From Dokdonella sp. (GTDB taxonomy: Bacteria > Pseudomonadota > Gammaproteobacteria > Xanthomonadales > Rhodanobacteraceae), in contig JALOBC010000010.1 in assembly GCA_023228465.1 (NCBI GenBank), positions 37,424 through 101,423 on the forward strand: DNA of 64,000 bases. The letters are read 5' to 3'. This document shows, piece by piece, positions 55,368-64,000 of this stretch. The position numbers and the translations under genes are program-made. Within the stretch, counting starts at the first letter, position 1. Every line of letters begins with the position of its first letter. The notes under the pieces were generated by a model. That model saw only the letters and a list, made by a program, of their open reading frames with translations. It did not search any database and was not told where the DNA came from.

Positions 55368-58300
55368 TCAGCTGGCGCGTGAATCGGGCGGCGGCGTGGC
55401 GGGTGGGGCAGGCTTGGTGTCCTGGTCCGCCTGCGGTGCAGCGGCCGGGCCGGCCGCTGCGGGCGCGGCCGGCGTGGCGACCGGGCCTGGTGCGCGCTGC
55501 GGCCGCTCGGCCGGTTCGCTGGGCGCCTGTTCGGCCTTGGCGGGCGTGACCGGGGTCGGGCTGGCCGGGTGTGGCGCCGCGGCTGGCGGCACGGACGGCA
55601 CGGACGGCGCGGCAGGCTCAGGCGCGAGCGGGGCAGGCGCCCTGGTCGGTGCCGGTTCACCTGCAGCTTGTGCCGGCGTGTCGGCTGCCTGGCGCGCCGG
55701 CTCGGGACGCGTTGCTGCCGCCGCCGCTGCCGGTGGCTGCGCCGCCTGCGCCGGCGTGTCTGCCGCTTCGCGTGCGGGTTCGGGACGCGTCGGCGTCCTT
55801 GCCGGCCTGGCGGCATCCGCCGCAGCGGATGCCGGTGGGAAGGGCAGGGGTGCCGAGGTCGTGGGCAAGGAGGGAGGCGTCGGCGCTTGCGTCGCCGGCT
55901 TGTCTGCCGACGCGTCGGCCGCAGGCCCGGCCTGCGGTGCAGGCGAAGACATGGTGCCGGTTGCGTCACCGCCCTGCTGCAATGCGGAACCTGGCGCCTC
56001 GTTCGGCGCGGCTGCCGGTGCCGCAGGCGTGCGCGCCCGCTCCGCTTCGGAGCGCGCGCGGGAAGCCGGCCTGGGGACGGCCTCATCCGTCGTGGCGGAG
56101 GTTCCTGCGTTCTCCTCGCTGCCGTCCTGTCCGCTGCCCGTGCCCGTGGCAACGCCGCTGTCCTTGCGGCGCCGGCGACCACCGCGCCGACCTCGGCGAC
56201 GGGTCCGCGATTCCTCGCGACCGGTCTCGGTGCTGCTGTCCGCACCTGGCGTGGGCGCAACCGCGCCGCTCGCCTGCTCGGCGCTCAGCGGTGTGTCGGG
56301 CACGCCGCTGGCCGGGGTGTCGTGGGTGTCCTCGTGGCGTGCTTGCGCGCTGCCCCTGCGGGTCGGTTCGGCCCTGCCCGAAGGCACGGTCCTGGCTTCG
56401 ACGACCGCCGCCGGTTCGGCGCGGCGTGCGGCTGAAGTACTGCGCGCCTCGTTGGAGGTGGCGCGCTCGCCCTTGCCGGCCGAGGTGCCGCGTTCCTCGT
56501 GACGTGCGCCGCGGGTCTGCTTCGTGCCTTGCCCACGCGCCTCGCGTCGGCCTGGCGCTCCGCTGGCGCCTTCCTGGCGCTGCCGTTGCGCCGAACCGCT
56601 GGCGCGACCATTGCTGGCCGACTTCTGGGTCGCACTGCTGCGAGCCGCCGCGGGACGCGGCGCCGGGCGCGCCGGCTTGCTGGCGGGCGCACTGGCCGAC
56701 TCGCTGCCGCGGAACCAGCCGAGCAGGCGCGCGATCAGGCCGCCACCGACGGCCGGGCCAACCGGCAGCGCCGCGGCTTCGGGTGCGGGTGCGGCAGGTT
56801 CCGGCCGCGTCGGCGCGGGGCTCGCGCGCACCACCCCGGCAACGGCCGGCTGCTCGGGCTCCTCGCTCGGCCGCAACATCTGCGGCAGCGGCTTGGGCGC
56901 CACCGGCGTGGTGCGCTGGTAGCTCGGCTTCATCTCTTCGTCGATGTCTGCGCCGCGCAGGCGCTGGATTTCCAGATGCGGCGTTTCCAGTTGTTCATCG
57001 GCGACGACGATGATGTTCACGTCGTGGCGGGCCTCGATTTCGCTCAGCTGGCGCCGCTTTTCATTGAGCAGGAAGTTGGCGACGCTGGGCGGCGCCTGCA
57101 CCAGCACCTGGCCGGTGCTGTCCTTCATGGCGTGCTCCTCGACCAGGCGCAGCGCCGACAGCGACAGCGATTCGACGCCGCGGATGCGGCCGTGGCCCTC
57201 GCAGCGCGGGCAGATGATCTGGGTCGATTCGCCAAGGCTGGGGCGCAGGCGCTGGCGCGACATTTCCAGCAGGCCGAAGCGCGAGATGCGCCCGACCTGC
57301 ACGCGCGCGCGATCGAGCTTCAGCGCTTCCTTGAGCTTGTCCTCGACATCGCGCTGGTGGCGCGGGCTGTCCATGTCGATGAAGTCGATGACGATGAGGC
57401 CGCCGGCGTCGCGGATGCGCAACTGACGCGCGATTTCGACCGCGGCTTCCAGGTTCGTGTTGAACGCCGTTTCCTCGATGTCGCTGCCCTTGGTGGCCTT
57501 CGAGGAGTTGATGTCGATCGAGGTCAGCGCCTCGGTCTGGTCGATCACGATCGAGCCGCCCGAGGGCAGGCGCACGGTGCGGTCGAAGGCGTTCTCGATC
57601 TGCGTCTCGATCTGGAAGCGCGAGAACAGCGGCGTGGTGTCCTGGTAGAACTTGAGCTTGCGCAGGTTGTTGGGCATCACCTGCTGCATGAACTCGCGCG
57701 CATCCTCGTAGAGCTCTTCCTGGTCGACCAGGATCTCGCCGATGTCGGCGCGCAGGTAATCACGCAGGGCGCGGATGATCAGGCGCGATTCCTGGTAGAT
57801 CAGGAACGGTGCCTTGCGCGAGCGGGCGGCTTCGGAGATCGCCTTCCACAAGGTCAGCAGGTAATCGAGATCCCACTGCAGTTCCTCGGCGTCGCGCCCC
57901 AGACCGGCGGTACGCACGATCAGACCCATTTCCTCCGGCACTTCGAGGTGGCCGAGCGCTTCCTTGATGTTGGCCCGGTCCTCGCCCTCGATGCGGCGCG
58001 AAACGCCGCCCGCCTTCGGGCTGTTGGGCATCAGCACCATGTAGCGGCCGGCAAGGCTGATGAAGGTGGTCAGTGCGGCGCCCTTGTTGCCGCGTTCCTC
58101 CTTTTCCACCTGCACGACCAGTTCCTGGCCTTCCTTGAGCAGCTCGCGGATGGTCGCCTTGCTGGGCGACAGCCCCTCGGTGAAGTACTCGCTGGAGATT
58201 TCCTTCAGCGGCAGGAAGCCGTGACGGTCGGCACCGTAGTCGACGAAGCAGGCTTCGAGCGACTGTTCCACGCGCGTGATGCGCGCCTTGTAGATGTTGG

Positions 58301-58415
58301 CTTTCTTCTGTTCGCGGGAGGGGATCTCGATATCGAGGTCGTAGAGGTTCTGGCCATCCACGATCGCCACGCGCAACTCTTCCCGCTGAGTCGCGTTGAT
58401 CAACATGCGCTTCAT
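55368..58415 (-). CDS. rne: Ribonuclease E
   Basis: A 1015-residue endoribonuclease that initiates mRNA decay and processes rRNA and tRNA. The start [22 protein letters not shown] is the family start. The S1 domain follows, then the metal-binding aspartates in [17 protein letters not shown] and IDFIDMDS. The zinc link is CPRCEGHGR near residue 401. About residues 557-570 ([13 protein letters not shown]) form an amphipathic segment like the membrane-targeting helix of E. coli. The rest is a disordered, Ala/Pro-rich scaffold with Arg-rich RNA-binding patches ([13 protein letters not shown]) and a short internal repeat. Confidence 0.96.
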   Translation of the reverse strand: MKRMLINATQREELRVAIVDGQNLYDLDIEIPSREQKKANIYKARITRVEQSLEACFVDYGADRHGFLPLKEISSEYFTEGLSPSKATIRELLKEGQELVVQVEKEERGNKGAALTTFISLAGRYMVLMPNSPKAGGVSRRIEGEDRANIKEALGHLEVPEEMGLIVRTAGLGRDAEELQWDLDYLLTLWKAISEAARSRKAPFLIYQESRLIIRALRDYLRADIGEILVDQEELYEDAREFMQQVMPNNLRKLKFYQDTTPLFSRFQIETQIENAFDRTVRLPSGGSIVIDQTEALTSIDINSSKATKGSDIEETAFNTNLEAAVEIARQLRIRDAGGLIVIDFIDMDSPRHQRDVEDKLKEALKLDRARVQVGRISRFGLLEMSRQRLRPSLGESTQIICPRCEGHGRIRGVESLSLSALRLVEEHAMKDSTGQVLVQAPPSVANFLLNEKRRQLSEIEARHDVNIIVVADEQLETPHLEIQRLRGADIDEEMKPSYQRTTPVAPKPLPQMLRPSEEPEQPAVAGVVRASPAPTRPEPAAPAPEAAALPVGPAVGGGLIARLLGWFRGSESASAPASKPARPAPRPAAARSSATQKSASNGRASGSAQRQRQEGASGAPGRREARGQGTKQTRGARHEERGTSAGKGERATSNEARSTSAARRAEPAAVVEARTVPSGRAEPTRRGSAQARHEDTHDTPASGVPDTPLSAEQASGAVAPTPGADSSTETGREESRTRRRGRRGGRRRRKDSGVATGTGSGQDGSEENAGTSATTDEAVPRPASRARSEAERARTPAAPAAAPNEAPGSALQQGGDATGTMSSPAPQAGPAADASADKPATQAPTPPSLPTTSAPLPFPPASAAADAARPARTPTRPEPAREAADTPAQAAQPPAAAAAATRPEPARQAADTPAQAAGEPAPTRAPAPLAPEPAAPSVPSVPPAAAPHPASPTPVTPAKAEQAPSEPAERPQRAPGPVATPAAPAAAGPAAAPQADQDTKPAPPATPPPDSRAS
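55666..55790 (-). repeat. Tandem repeat inside the rne scaffold region
   Basis: Two diverged 47-base copies at 55666-55712 and 55744-55790 (78-base period) encode two runs of TRPEPAR(E/Q)AADTPAQAA. They lie in the disordered C-terminal part of RNase E and could expand or shrink by slippage. Confidence 0.7.
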
Positions 58416-58791
58416 TGTCGTTGTCCTGTTTCGGCGCTCGACTGTCGTCGGCGCTGCGCGAGTGATCGCGCTGCGCGGATGCCCGCAAATGCGGGCCGAC
58501 GGCGGCAGGTGCGCCGGGTATTCCAACCGGCGCTTCCGCGCACCGGCATCAATTGGGGTTGCTGCGCACCCGCGAACCCACGCCGCCATCTGGAGGCGAG
58601 CAATCCGCGACCCGAGCCACTACGATGTGCCCTCGTGCCCGTGCGATGCCCTGTTGGGCCATCGGTCGCAAGGGTCGTCCGAAGGAAAGCATTGGACGAG
58701 TGCGCCACCGCTGTCCTGTGCTCCCGCGGATGGGGGCATGGGACGGCGCGACGCGCTGCGCAAGCATATCAGTTTGGAAAACGAATTATCA
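58416..58791. other. rne-rluC divergent region with rne leader hairpin
   Basis: About 375 bases shared by divergent rne and rluC. A perfect hairpin GCCCGC-AAAT-GCGGGC (58481-58496) lies 66 bases before the rne start. A ten-base direct repeat GCGCTGCGCG (58451, 58468) is next to it. A long structured leader is typical for rne, where RNase E cleaves its own message, but I cannot match a known element. No gene was found. Confidence 0.5.
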
Positions 58792-59769
58792 ATGAAGACA
58801 CGGGCTTCGACTGAAGGCGGCGCGCCGGCTGCGGCGCCGCGCGTGCAACTGGTTCGGGTGGCCGACGATCGTGCCGGCCAGCGGCTCGACAACTTCCTCG
58901 CCGGGCGCCTCAAGGGTGTGCCGCGCAGCCTGATCTACCGCATCTGCCGCAGCGGCGAGGTGCGCGTGAACGGCGGTCGCGCCAGGCCGGATCGCCGGCT
59001 GGCGAGCGGCGACGAGGTGCGCATCCCGCCACTGCGCCTGGCCGAGCCGGCGGCCGTGCACGCGCCGCGCGATGCGCTGGTGCAGCGGGTCGAGGCGGCC
59101 ATCATCCACGAGGACCGCGAGTTCCTGGTCATCGACAAGCCCTCCGGCGTGGCCAGTCATGGGGGCAGCGGGGTCAGTTTCGGCGCCATCGAGCTGATGC
59201 GCGCCGCGCGCCCGCGCGAGACCCTGGAGCTGGCCCATCGGCTCGACCGCGACACCAGCGGCGTGCTGGTGCTGACGCGCCGACGCTCGGCACTGACCGG
59301 GCTGCAGGCGGCGATCCGTGAAGGCCGCGTGCGCAAGCACTACCTGGCCCTGGTTGCCGGTGCCCTGCCGCAGGCGCGGCTGGAGGTGGATGTGCCCCTG
59401 CGCAAGTCCATCCTGCAGGGTGGCGAGCGCATGGTGCGGGTCGATACCGAGCACGGCAAGCCGTCGCGCTCGCGCTTCATGGAACTGGAACGCTACCGCG
59501 GTGCCAGCCTGGTGGAAGTGGCGCTGGACACCGGCCGCACGCACCAGATCCGCGTGCATGCGCAGCACATCGGTCATCCGCTGGCAGGCGACGAGAAATA
59601 CGGTGGGCGCGAGTTCAACAAGGCCATGCACAAGCTCGGCCTCAAGCGCCTGTTCCTGCATGCGGCACGCTTCGAGTTCGATCTGGGCGAGCGCAGCTAC
59701 GCCTTCAGTGCGCCCCTGCCGGCCGAACTGACCAGCGTCATCGACGCTCTGGAAGGGCGTCGCGGCTAG
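58792..59769 (+). CDS. rluC: 23S rRNA pseudouridine synthase RluC
   Basis: A 325-residue RluA-family pseudouridine synthase. An S4 RNA-binding domain starts the protein (RLDNFLAGRLKGVPRSLIYRICRSGEVRVNGGRARPD). The catalytic Asp is in ELAHRLDRDTSGVLVLTR, and GRTHQIRVHAQHIGHPLAGDEKYGG is conserved. The rne/rluC divergent pair is common to gammaproteobacteria. There is no good Shine-Dalgarno before the ATG. Its stop overlaps the phhB stop on the opposite strand. Confidence 0.93.
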   Translation: MKTRASTEGGAPAAAPRVQLVRVADDRAGQRLDNFLAGRLKGVPRSLIYRICRSGEVRVNGGRARPDRRLASGDEVRIPPLRLAEPAAVHAPRDALVQRVEAAIIHEDREFLVIDKPSGVASHGGSGVSFGAIELMRAARPRETLELAHRLDRDTSGVLVLTRRRSALTGLQAAIREGRVRKHYLALVAGALPQARLEVDVPLRKSILQGGERMVRVDTEHGKPSRSRFMELERYRGASLVEVALDTGRTHQIRVHAQHIGHPLAGDEKYGGREFNKAMHKLGLKRLFLHAARFEFDLGERSYAFSAPLPAELTSVIDALEGRRG

Positions 59770-60113
59770 CCGGCGGCGCGCAGATCCTCGACGCGCGCGG
59801 CACAGATGAAGTCGTTCAGCGACAGACCGCCCACGTCGTGCGTGGAATAGGTCACCAGGCAGCGGTTGTAGTGCACTTCCATGTCCGGGTGGTGATCCTC
59901 GCGATGGGCGATCGAGGCCACCGCGTTGACGAAGGCCATGGTGTGGAAGTAGTCGCGGAATTGAAACTCCTTGCTGATGGCCGCGTTGTCGGCATCGAGC
60001 TGCCAGCTGGGCAGCTGCGCGAGCAGGCCGTCGAGTTCGTCGGCCGGCACGCCGGCCTCCTTGCCCTTGCGTGGTTGGCAGTGCAGGGCGAGCAGGGACT
60101 GGAAGGTCATCAT
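59766..60113 (-). CDS. phhB: Pterin-4a-carbinolamine dehydratase
   Basis: A 115-residue enzyme that recycles the pterin cofactor after aromatic hydroxylation. ISKEFQFRDYFHTMAFVNAVASIAHREDHHPDMEVHYNRCLVTYSTHDVGGLSLNDF, shown here in two parts by position (about residues 46-75 and 76-103), has the catalytic His pair in EDHHPDM. No phenylalanine hydroxylase is adjacent. Two ATGs are in tandem at the start; 60113 is taken because GAGGACAGG precedes it. Confidence 0.93.
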   Translation of the reverse strand: MMTFQSLLALHCQPRKGKEAGVPADELDGLLAQLPSWQLDADNAAISKEFQFRDYFHTMAFVNAVASIAHREDHHPDMEVHYNRCLVTYSTHDVGGLSLNDFICAARVEDLRAAG

Positions 60114-60242
60114 GGGCCTGTCCTCGAGAAGGTGAAGGAAGTCCTCAGAGTATAGAGCCCCGGCCCCAGGCCGCGCCGGCCGCTGACGCGCGCGCGGCAA
60201 CCAGACTAAGATGGTATGGGTTTGCACGCAGTCAGGACAGTC

Positions 60243-60839
60243 ATGGTTTCCATATCCGCCTCGGCGCAGGAATATTTTCGCAAGCTGATCGAACAGCAGG
60301 CGTTGCCCGGACTCGGGGTGCGCCTGCACGCGGAACATCCGGGTACGTCGAAGGGCGATTGCCGGCTGGCGTTCTGCGAGCCGGCCGACCGCGACGGGCG
60401 CGAGCTGGAAATTCCCTGCGACGGTTTCACGTTGTTCGTCGATGCCGACAGCCTGGCGTTCCTGGAAGGCGCGCGCATCGACTTCCTGCGCTCGCCTGCC
60501 GGTGGCGAACTGACCATCCATGCGCCCGCCTTGCGCGGCCAGGTGCCGGGGCCGGACGCCGGCGTGCTCGAGCGCGTCCGCTACGTGATCGAAGCGGAGA
60601 TCAACCCGCAGCTCGCGGCGCACGGCGGGCACGTGGCGCTGGTCGAAATGACCCCGGAAGGCGGGGCCGTGCTGGAGTTCGGTGGCGGGTGCCACGGTTG
60701 CAGCATGGTGGATGTGACCCTGCGCAATGGCGTCGAGGGCACCCTGAAGACGCGTGTCCCGGAGGTGAGCGCGGTCATCGATGCCACCGACCATGCGCGG
60801 GGCGCCCAACCCTATTACCGCAGCGGCACCGGCGCCTGA
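60243..60839 (+). CDS. nfuA: Fe/S biogenesis protein NfuA
   Basis: A 198-residue iron-sulfur carrier. The N-terminal part is a degenerate A-type scaffold domain (SISASAQEYFRKLIEQQ). The C-terminal Nfu domain has the cluster-binding pair in FGGGCHGCSMVDVTL. Length fits E. coli NfuA. The start at 60243 is chosen by family alignment; an ATG at 60216 is in frame upstream. It is divergent from phhB. Confidence 0.95.
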   Translation: MVSISASAQEYFRKLIEQQALPGLGVRLHAEHPGTSKGDCRLAFCEPADRDGRELEIPCDGFTLFVDADSLAFLEGARIDFLRSPAGGELTIHAPALRGQVPGPDAGVLERVRYVIEAEINPQLAAHGGHVALVEMTPEGGAVLEFGGGCHGCSMVDVTLRNGVEGTLKTRVPEVSAVIDATDHARGAQPYYRSGTGA

Positions 60840-60862
60840 GCGGCGCTCGCGCGCCGGCGTGC

Positions 60863-61219
60863 TCAGTCGCCCTGTACGCGTCCGGCGAGGTTGGTGAGCT
60901 TGGTGTCGGGCAGGCTGGAGAAGTACGCCGCCACGTTGCTAATGTCCTGATCGGACAGGGTCGTCACGAAGCCCTGCATGATGGCATTCGTGCGCCCGCC
61001 GCTCTTGTACTGGCGCAGGGCATGGGCGAGGTAGTCGGCGTATTGGCCGGCCAGGCGCGGGTATTGCGGATCGACCTCGGCATTGCCATCGGCACCGTGG
61101 CAGGCCTGGCAGACGACCGACTTGGCCTTGCCCGCTTCCAGGTCCACATCGGCGGCCAGGGCGGTGACCGAGGCCAGGGCAAGCGGAGTGAGCAGCAGCA
61201 TGGTGGCAAATCGCTTCAT
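60863..61219 (-). CDS. Periplasmic monoheme cytochrome c (c5/c553 type)
   Basis: A 118-residue cytochrome with a signal peptide (MKRFATMLLL to ALAADV). The heme site is VVCQACHGADGN and the likely distal ligand is Met in AIMQGFVTTLSDQDISNVAAYF. It follows another small cytochrome after 35 bases, so the two likely form one operon. Such pairs often carry electrons to terminal oxidases or NO reductase, but no link to the NOR operon 55 kb away is shown. Confidence 0.9.
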   Translation of the reverse strand: MKRFATMLLLTPLALASVTALAADVDLEAGKAKSVVCQACHGADGNAEVDPQYPRLAGQYADYLAHALRQYKSGGRTNAIMQGFVTTLSDQDISNVAAYFSSLPDTKLTNLAGRVQGD

Positions 61220-61254
61220 GGCAGATGGCTTCCTGATCGGCTGGCTGGCGCGCT

Positions 61255-61572
61255 TCACGGCGTGAGCCCGGAAAGATAGGTGGCGATGTCGCGGATTTCC
61301 TGATCGGACAGTGCCTGGCCCTGCAGTTCCATGGTCGGGTGCTTGCGCGCGCCCGTGCGGTACTCGGTCAGGGCCGCGACGAGATAGTCGTAGTTCTGGC
61401 CACCGATCTTCGGCACGTGGTAGTTCGGATAGGGGTTCTTCCAGCCGGTGATGCCGTGGCAGCCCGCGCAGGTGTAGACGAGGGTCTTGCCTTCCGCGGC
61501 ATCGCCCTTTTCGGTGGCGGCAAGGCAGGAAAAGCTCAACATCGCAAGAACAAGCAAAGCAGCTCGGTGCAT
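61255..61572 (-). CDS. Second small cytochrome c
   Basis: A 105-residue exported monoheme cytochrome. The signal MHRAALLVLAMLSFSCLAA could end at a signal peptidase I site or at Cys16. The heme site is YTCAGCHGITGWKNPYPNY and the distal Met is in PTMELQGQALSDQEIRDIATYLSGL. It is the upstream gene of the pair. The pair is divergent from the RND efflux operon. Confidence 0.9.
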   Translation of the reverse strand: MHRAALLVLAMLSFSCLAATEKGDAAEGKTLVYTCAGCHGITGWKNPYPNYHVPKIGGQNYDYLVAALTEYRTGARKHPTMELQGQALSDQEIRDIATYLSGLTP

Positions 61573-61812
61573 GGCGGGTTCCGGTCCGAGGGAAGTGAAT
61601 ACGCGGTGAATTGTCGCAGTATAACGCGTCGTTCACGTTTGCGGCCCGCGTGCGGCGCGCAAGCTGCCCTGGTGCGGTCGAACGACCCGCCTCCGCGACC
61701 CGGATCGACGCCGGGACCGCCATCGTGGCGCGAATTTGCAGGACCCGTGACGATCGGCCTGCGCATGGCGCCGGTGTTGCGTACATGATCTTGCCCGTGC
61801 ACATCATTGGGG

Positions 61813-61842
61813 TTGCGGTGGGGTGGTGTACTGGCGTACTAT
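61813..61842 (+). promoter_or_regulatory. Candidate promoter of the RND efflux operon
   Basis: TTGCGG (61813-61818), 18 bases, then TACTAT (61837-61842), with the adaptor ATG 30 bases on. GTACT is repeated (GTACTGGCGTACT) across the spacer and -10 and may mark a regulator site. Confidence 0.4.
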
Positions 61843-61871
61843 AACACTAACCAAACACTGGGTCGTTCGCC

Positions 61872-63062
61872 ATGCTCCCGCCAAGGTTCTCTTTTGTCCT
61901 GCGCAGCGCGTTCCGCGGCCTGCGTGCCTGCCTGCCCGGCCTGGCTTTCGTGCTCGCCGCGTGTGGTGGCCAGGGCGCTTCTTCGGGGGCGCAGTCGACG
62001 CCTGCGGCCCTGCCGGTGGAAGTGGCCAGTGTGCTCCAGCAGCCCATCACGGCCAGCTATTCGGGCACCGCCACCCTGGAGCCGGTGGCCGAGGCCAGCG
62101 TGGTCGCCAAGACCGGCGGGATCGTGCTCAAGCTGCTCGTGGAGGAGGGCGCACAGGTGCGCAAGGGCCAGGTGCTCGCCGTGCTCGACGATCAGGCGGC
62201 ACGCAACAAGGTCGAGCAGGCCGAGGCGAACTGGCGCAAGGCGCAGGCGGCCTTCGACAAGGCGCAGAAGGGCTGGGCGCTGAAGATCACACCGCGCACG
62301 CAGTACGACTCGGACAAGTTCGACCTCGCGGCGCAGAAGGCGGTGCTCGATGGGGCGCGCCTGGAATTGTCCTGGACGCGCATCGAGGCGCCGATCGCGG
62401 GGGTCGTCGCCCGGCGCCTGGTCAAGGCCGGCAACCTGGTGCAGACCAACGAGGAGCTGTTCCGCATCGTCGACATGCAGCCGCTGCAGGCGGTGCTCAA
62501 TGTCCCCGAACGCGACCTGCACGTCCTCCAGCCCGGGCAGCCGGTCAAGCTGCGGGTGGATGCGCTGCCTGGCAAGGTGTTCGACGGCGAGGTGGCGCGT
62601 ATCGCGCCGGTGGTCGATGCCGCCAGCGGCACCTTCCGCGCGACCTGCGAGTTCCGCGACGATGGTCGGCGCCTGATGCCGGGCATGTTCGGTCGCATCG
62701 AGGTCGCCTACGACCAGCGCCAGGACGCGCTGGTGATTCCGCGCCAGGCGCTGGTCGAGGAGGACGGCGAAACCGCGGTGTTCGTGCTGGAACCCGCCCC
62801 CGTCGCACCGCCGCCGGCCGTCAAGGGCAAGCGCGGCGAAGCGGTGGCGGCCGATGCCGCCCCTGCGCTGCCGGGCTTCGTGGCGCGCCGTCGCCTCATC
62901 ACGACCGGTTACGCCGACGGTGATCGCGTCGAGGTTCGCGATGGTCTGGCCGCAGGTGAGCGGGTCATCACCATCGGCCGCAATGCGGTGCGCGATGGCG
63001 CCCCGGTGCAGGCCATCGAACCGGCGCCGACGATCAGCACCGTGAAGCCGGACGCCGCATGA
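61872..63062 (+). CDS. RND efflux periplasmic adaptor lipoprotein
   Basis: A 396-residue membrane-fusion protein. The signal ends in the lipobox LAAC, with Cys about residue 34. The biotinyl-lipoyl half motifs (EASVVAKTGGIVLKLLVEEGAQVRKGQVLAVLDD and IEAPIAGVVARRLVKAGNLVQTNEELFRIVD) flank a short coiled coil. The beta-barrel and a membrane-proximal domain follow, the latter with an Ala/Lys-rich insert (about 315-335). It overlaps the pump gene by four bases. Drug or metal class is not readable. Confidence 0.93.
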   Translation: MLPPRFSFVLRSAFRGLRACLPGLAFVLAACGGQGASSGAQSTPAALPVEVASVLQQPITASYSGTATLEPVAEASVVAKTGGIVLKLLVEEGAQVRKGQVLAVLDDQAARNKVEQAEANWRKAQAAFDKAQKGWALKITPRTQYDSDKFDLAAQKAVLDGARLELSWTRIEAPIAGVVARRLVKAGNLVQTNEELFRIVDMQPLQAVLNVPERDLHVLQPGQPVKLRVDALPGKVFDGEVARIAPVVDAASGTFRATCEFRDDGRRLMPGMFGRIEVAYDQRQDALVIPRQALVEEDGETAVFVLEPAPVAPPPAVKGKRGEAVAADAAPALPGFVARRRLITTGYADGDRVEVRDGLAAGERVITIGRNAVRDGAPVQAIEPAPTISTVKPDAA

Positions 63063-64000
63063 TGAACCTGCCGGAGTTCGCCACCCGCCGGCGTGTCACG
63101 GTCGGCATGACGACGCTCACCCTGGTGCTGTTCGGCCTGATCGGCCTGGCCGGGCTGAAGGTCAACCTGCTGCCCGACCTGTCCTATCCCACGCTGACCG
63201 TGCGCACCGACTACGAGGGCGCCGCGCCGCTGGAGATCGAGAATCTCATCAGCCGGCCGGTGGAAGAGGCGGTCGGCGTCGCGCGCGGAGTGCGCAAGGT
63301 GCATTCCATCTCGCGTACCGGCCAGTCCGACGTGGTGCTGGAGTTCGCCTGGGGCACCGACATGGACATGGCGAGCCTGGAGGTCCGCGACAAGCTCGAC
63401 ACCCTGCAATTGCCGCTGGACGCGAAGAAGCCGCTGCTGCTGCGTTTCAATCCGTCCACCGATCCGATCCTGCGCCTTGGCCTGAGCGCCGGCGGTGAGG
63501 CGGCTGCCAGCGAGGCGCGCCTCAAGCAGCTGCGCCGCTACGCCGAGGAAATCCTCAAGAAGCGCCTGGAACCGGTCACCGGGGTCGCCGCGGTGAAGGT
63601 CGGCGGGGGCCTGGAAGACGAGATCGAGGTGGCGATCGACCAGCAGAAGCTGGCGCGCCTGGGCCTGGACATCAACGAGGTCGTCACGCGCCTCAGGAAC
63701 GAGAACGTGAACGCCTCGGGCGGCCGCATCGACGAGGGCAGCCAGCGCTTCCTGGTGCGCACCATCAACCAGTTCGATTCGCTGGATGCCATGCGCGACC
63801 TGGTCATCCGCATCGATGCCGACGGCGTGCCGGTGCGCCTGAAGGATATCGCCACGGTCGGGCAGGGCTACAAGGAGCGCGAGGGCATCGTGCGCATCGA
63901 CGGGCGCGAGGCGGTGGAGCTGGCGCTGTACAAGGAAGGCGACGCGAATACCGTGAGCGTCGCCGCGGCCGTCAGGGCCGAGCTCGACAAGCTGCGCCCG
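63059..64000 (+). CDS. RND efflux pump inner-membrane subunit (partial)
   Basis: The first 314 codons of a hydrophobe/amphiphile-type RND transporter; the gene runs off the window. One N-terminal membrane helix (VGMTTLTLVLFGLIGLAGL) follows the short cytoplasmic start NLPEFATRRRV. The porter domain has NLLPDLSYPTLTVRTDYEGAAPLEIE, VEEAVGVARGVRKVHSISRTG and PVTGVAAVKVGGGLEDE. The ATGA overlap with the adaptor shows coupling. Together they form a proton-driven exporter with an unknown outer-membrane partner. Confidence 0.93.
   Translation, partial: MMNLPEFATRRRVTVGMTTLTLVLFGLIGLAGLKVNLLPDLSYPTLTVRTDYEGAAPLEIENLISRPVEEAVGVARGVRKVHSISRTGQSDVVLEFAWGTDMDMASLEVRDKLDTLQLPLDAKKPLLLRFNPSTDPILRLGLSAGGEAAASEARLKQLRRYAEEILKKRLEPVTGVAAVKVGGGLEDEIEVAIDQQKLARLGLDINEVVTRLRNENVNASGGRIDEGSQRFLVRTINQFDSLDAMRDLVIRIDADGVPVRLKDIATVGQGYKEREGIVRIDGREAVELALYKEGDANTVSVAAAVRAELDKLRP

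Noticed and set aside
55368-56700. A separate repeat-rich gene in the rne 3' part
   Set aside because: It is in frame with RNase E and has the composition of the known disordered scaffold domain.

Overview
This is a high-G+C, gene-dense bacterial chromosome segment. Gene content and order point to a gammaproteobacterium of the Lysobacterales (Xanthomonadales): ssrA-smpB-ratA-rnfH-bamE/fur-recN-hrcA-grpE-dnaK-dnaJ-dapB in this order, bamE divergent from fur, rne divergent from rluC, and a secreted protein with the C-terminal 'IFC..FE' type motif common in exported proteins of that order. The genus cannot be fixed from the sequence alone. No CRISPR array, rRNA operon or intact transposon was seen.

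Layout. (1) 1-4261: an exported HAD phosphatase, a secreted GEVED-domain protein and an unusual SRAP/HMCES-like protein with a coiled-coil insert. (2) 4291-7494: a three-gene nitric-oxide-reductase-type operon on the minus strand (small membrane protein, NorC with a second fused cytochrome c domain, NorB). It has its own terminator at one end and an FNR/DNR-type promoter at the other. (3) 7521-12938: NAD salvage (pncB-pncA), an SDR dehydrogenase and a membrane-anchored TPR protein. (4) 12939-14516: a small island of lower apparent G+C next to the 3' end of ssrA. It holds two gene remnants and a Doc-type toxin-antitoxin operon with a third zinc-ribbon gene. (5) 14766-25832: trans-translation genes (ssrA, smpB), ratA-rnfH, bamE, fur, recN and the heat-shock cluster, with a TMEM175-like channel gene between dnaK and dnaJ, then dapB. 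(6) 25882-33720: nth-rsxB, metG, a DUF2147 protein, mrp, dcd, and three exported proteins, two of which look like tandem relatives. (7) 33727-39921: a pyroglutamate (5-oxoproline) utilisation operon: dienelactone hydrolase, HIT protein, pxpB, pxpC, pxpA, DUF969, DUF979, pcp. (8) 40158-46633: rimO and a Gld-type ABC export system with a DUF4340 protein. (9) 46741-54447: an aldehyde dehydrogenase, xseA, a phospholipase-D-type cardiolipin synthase, a conserved protein of uncertain function coupled to ispG, and tRNA-Ser(UGA). (10) 54669-64000: a GacA-like regulator, rne, rluC, phhB, nfuA, two small cytochromes c and the start of an RND efflux operon that runs off the window.

Working picture: an aerobe/denitrifier-type organism with housekeeping and stress functions in conserved blocks, interrupted by a few accessory modules. 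The most promising items for follow-up are the NOR operon with its diheme NorC fusion and class-II FNR-like promoter; the three-gene Doc module beside ssrA; the channel gene translationally coupled to dnaJ; the tandem ExbD-like exported proteins; and a recurring promoter layout in which a -10 hexamer lies exactly six bases before the start codon, suggesting leaderless mRNAs.
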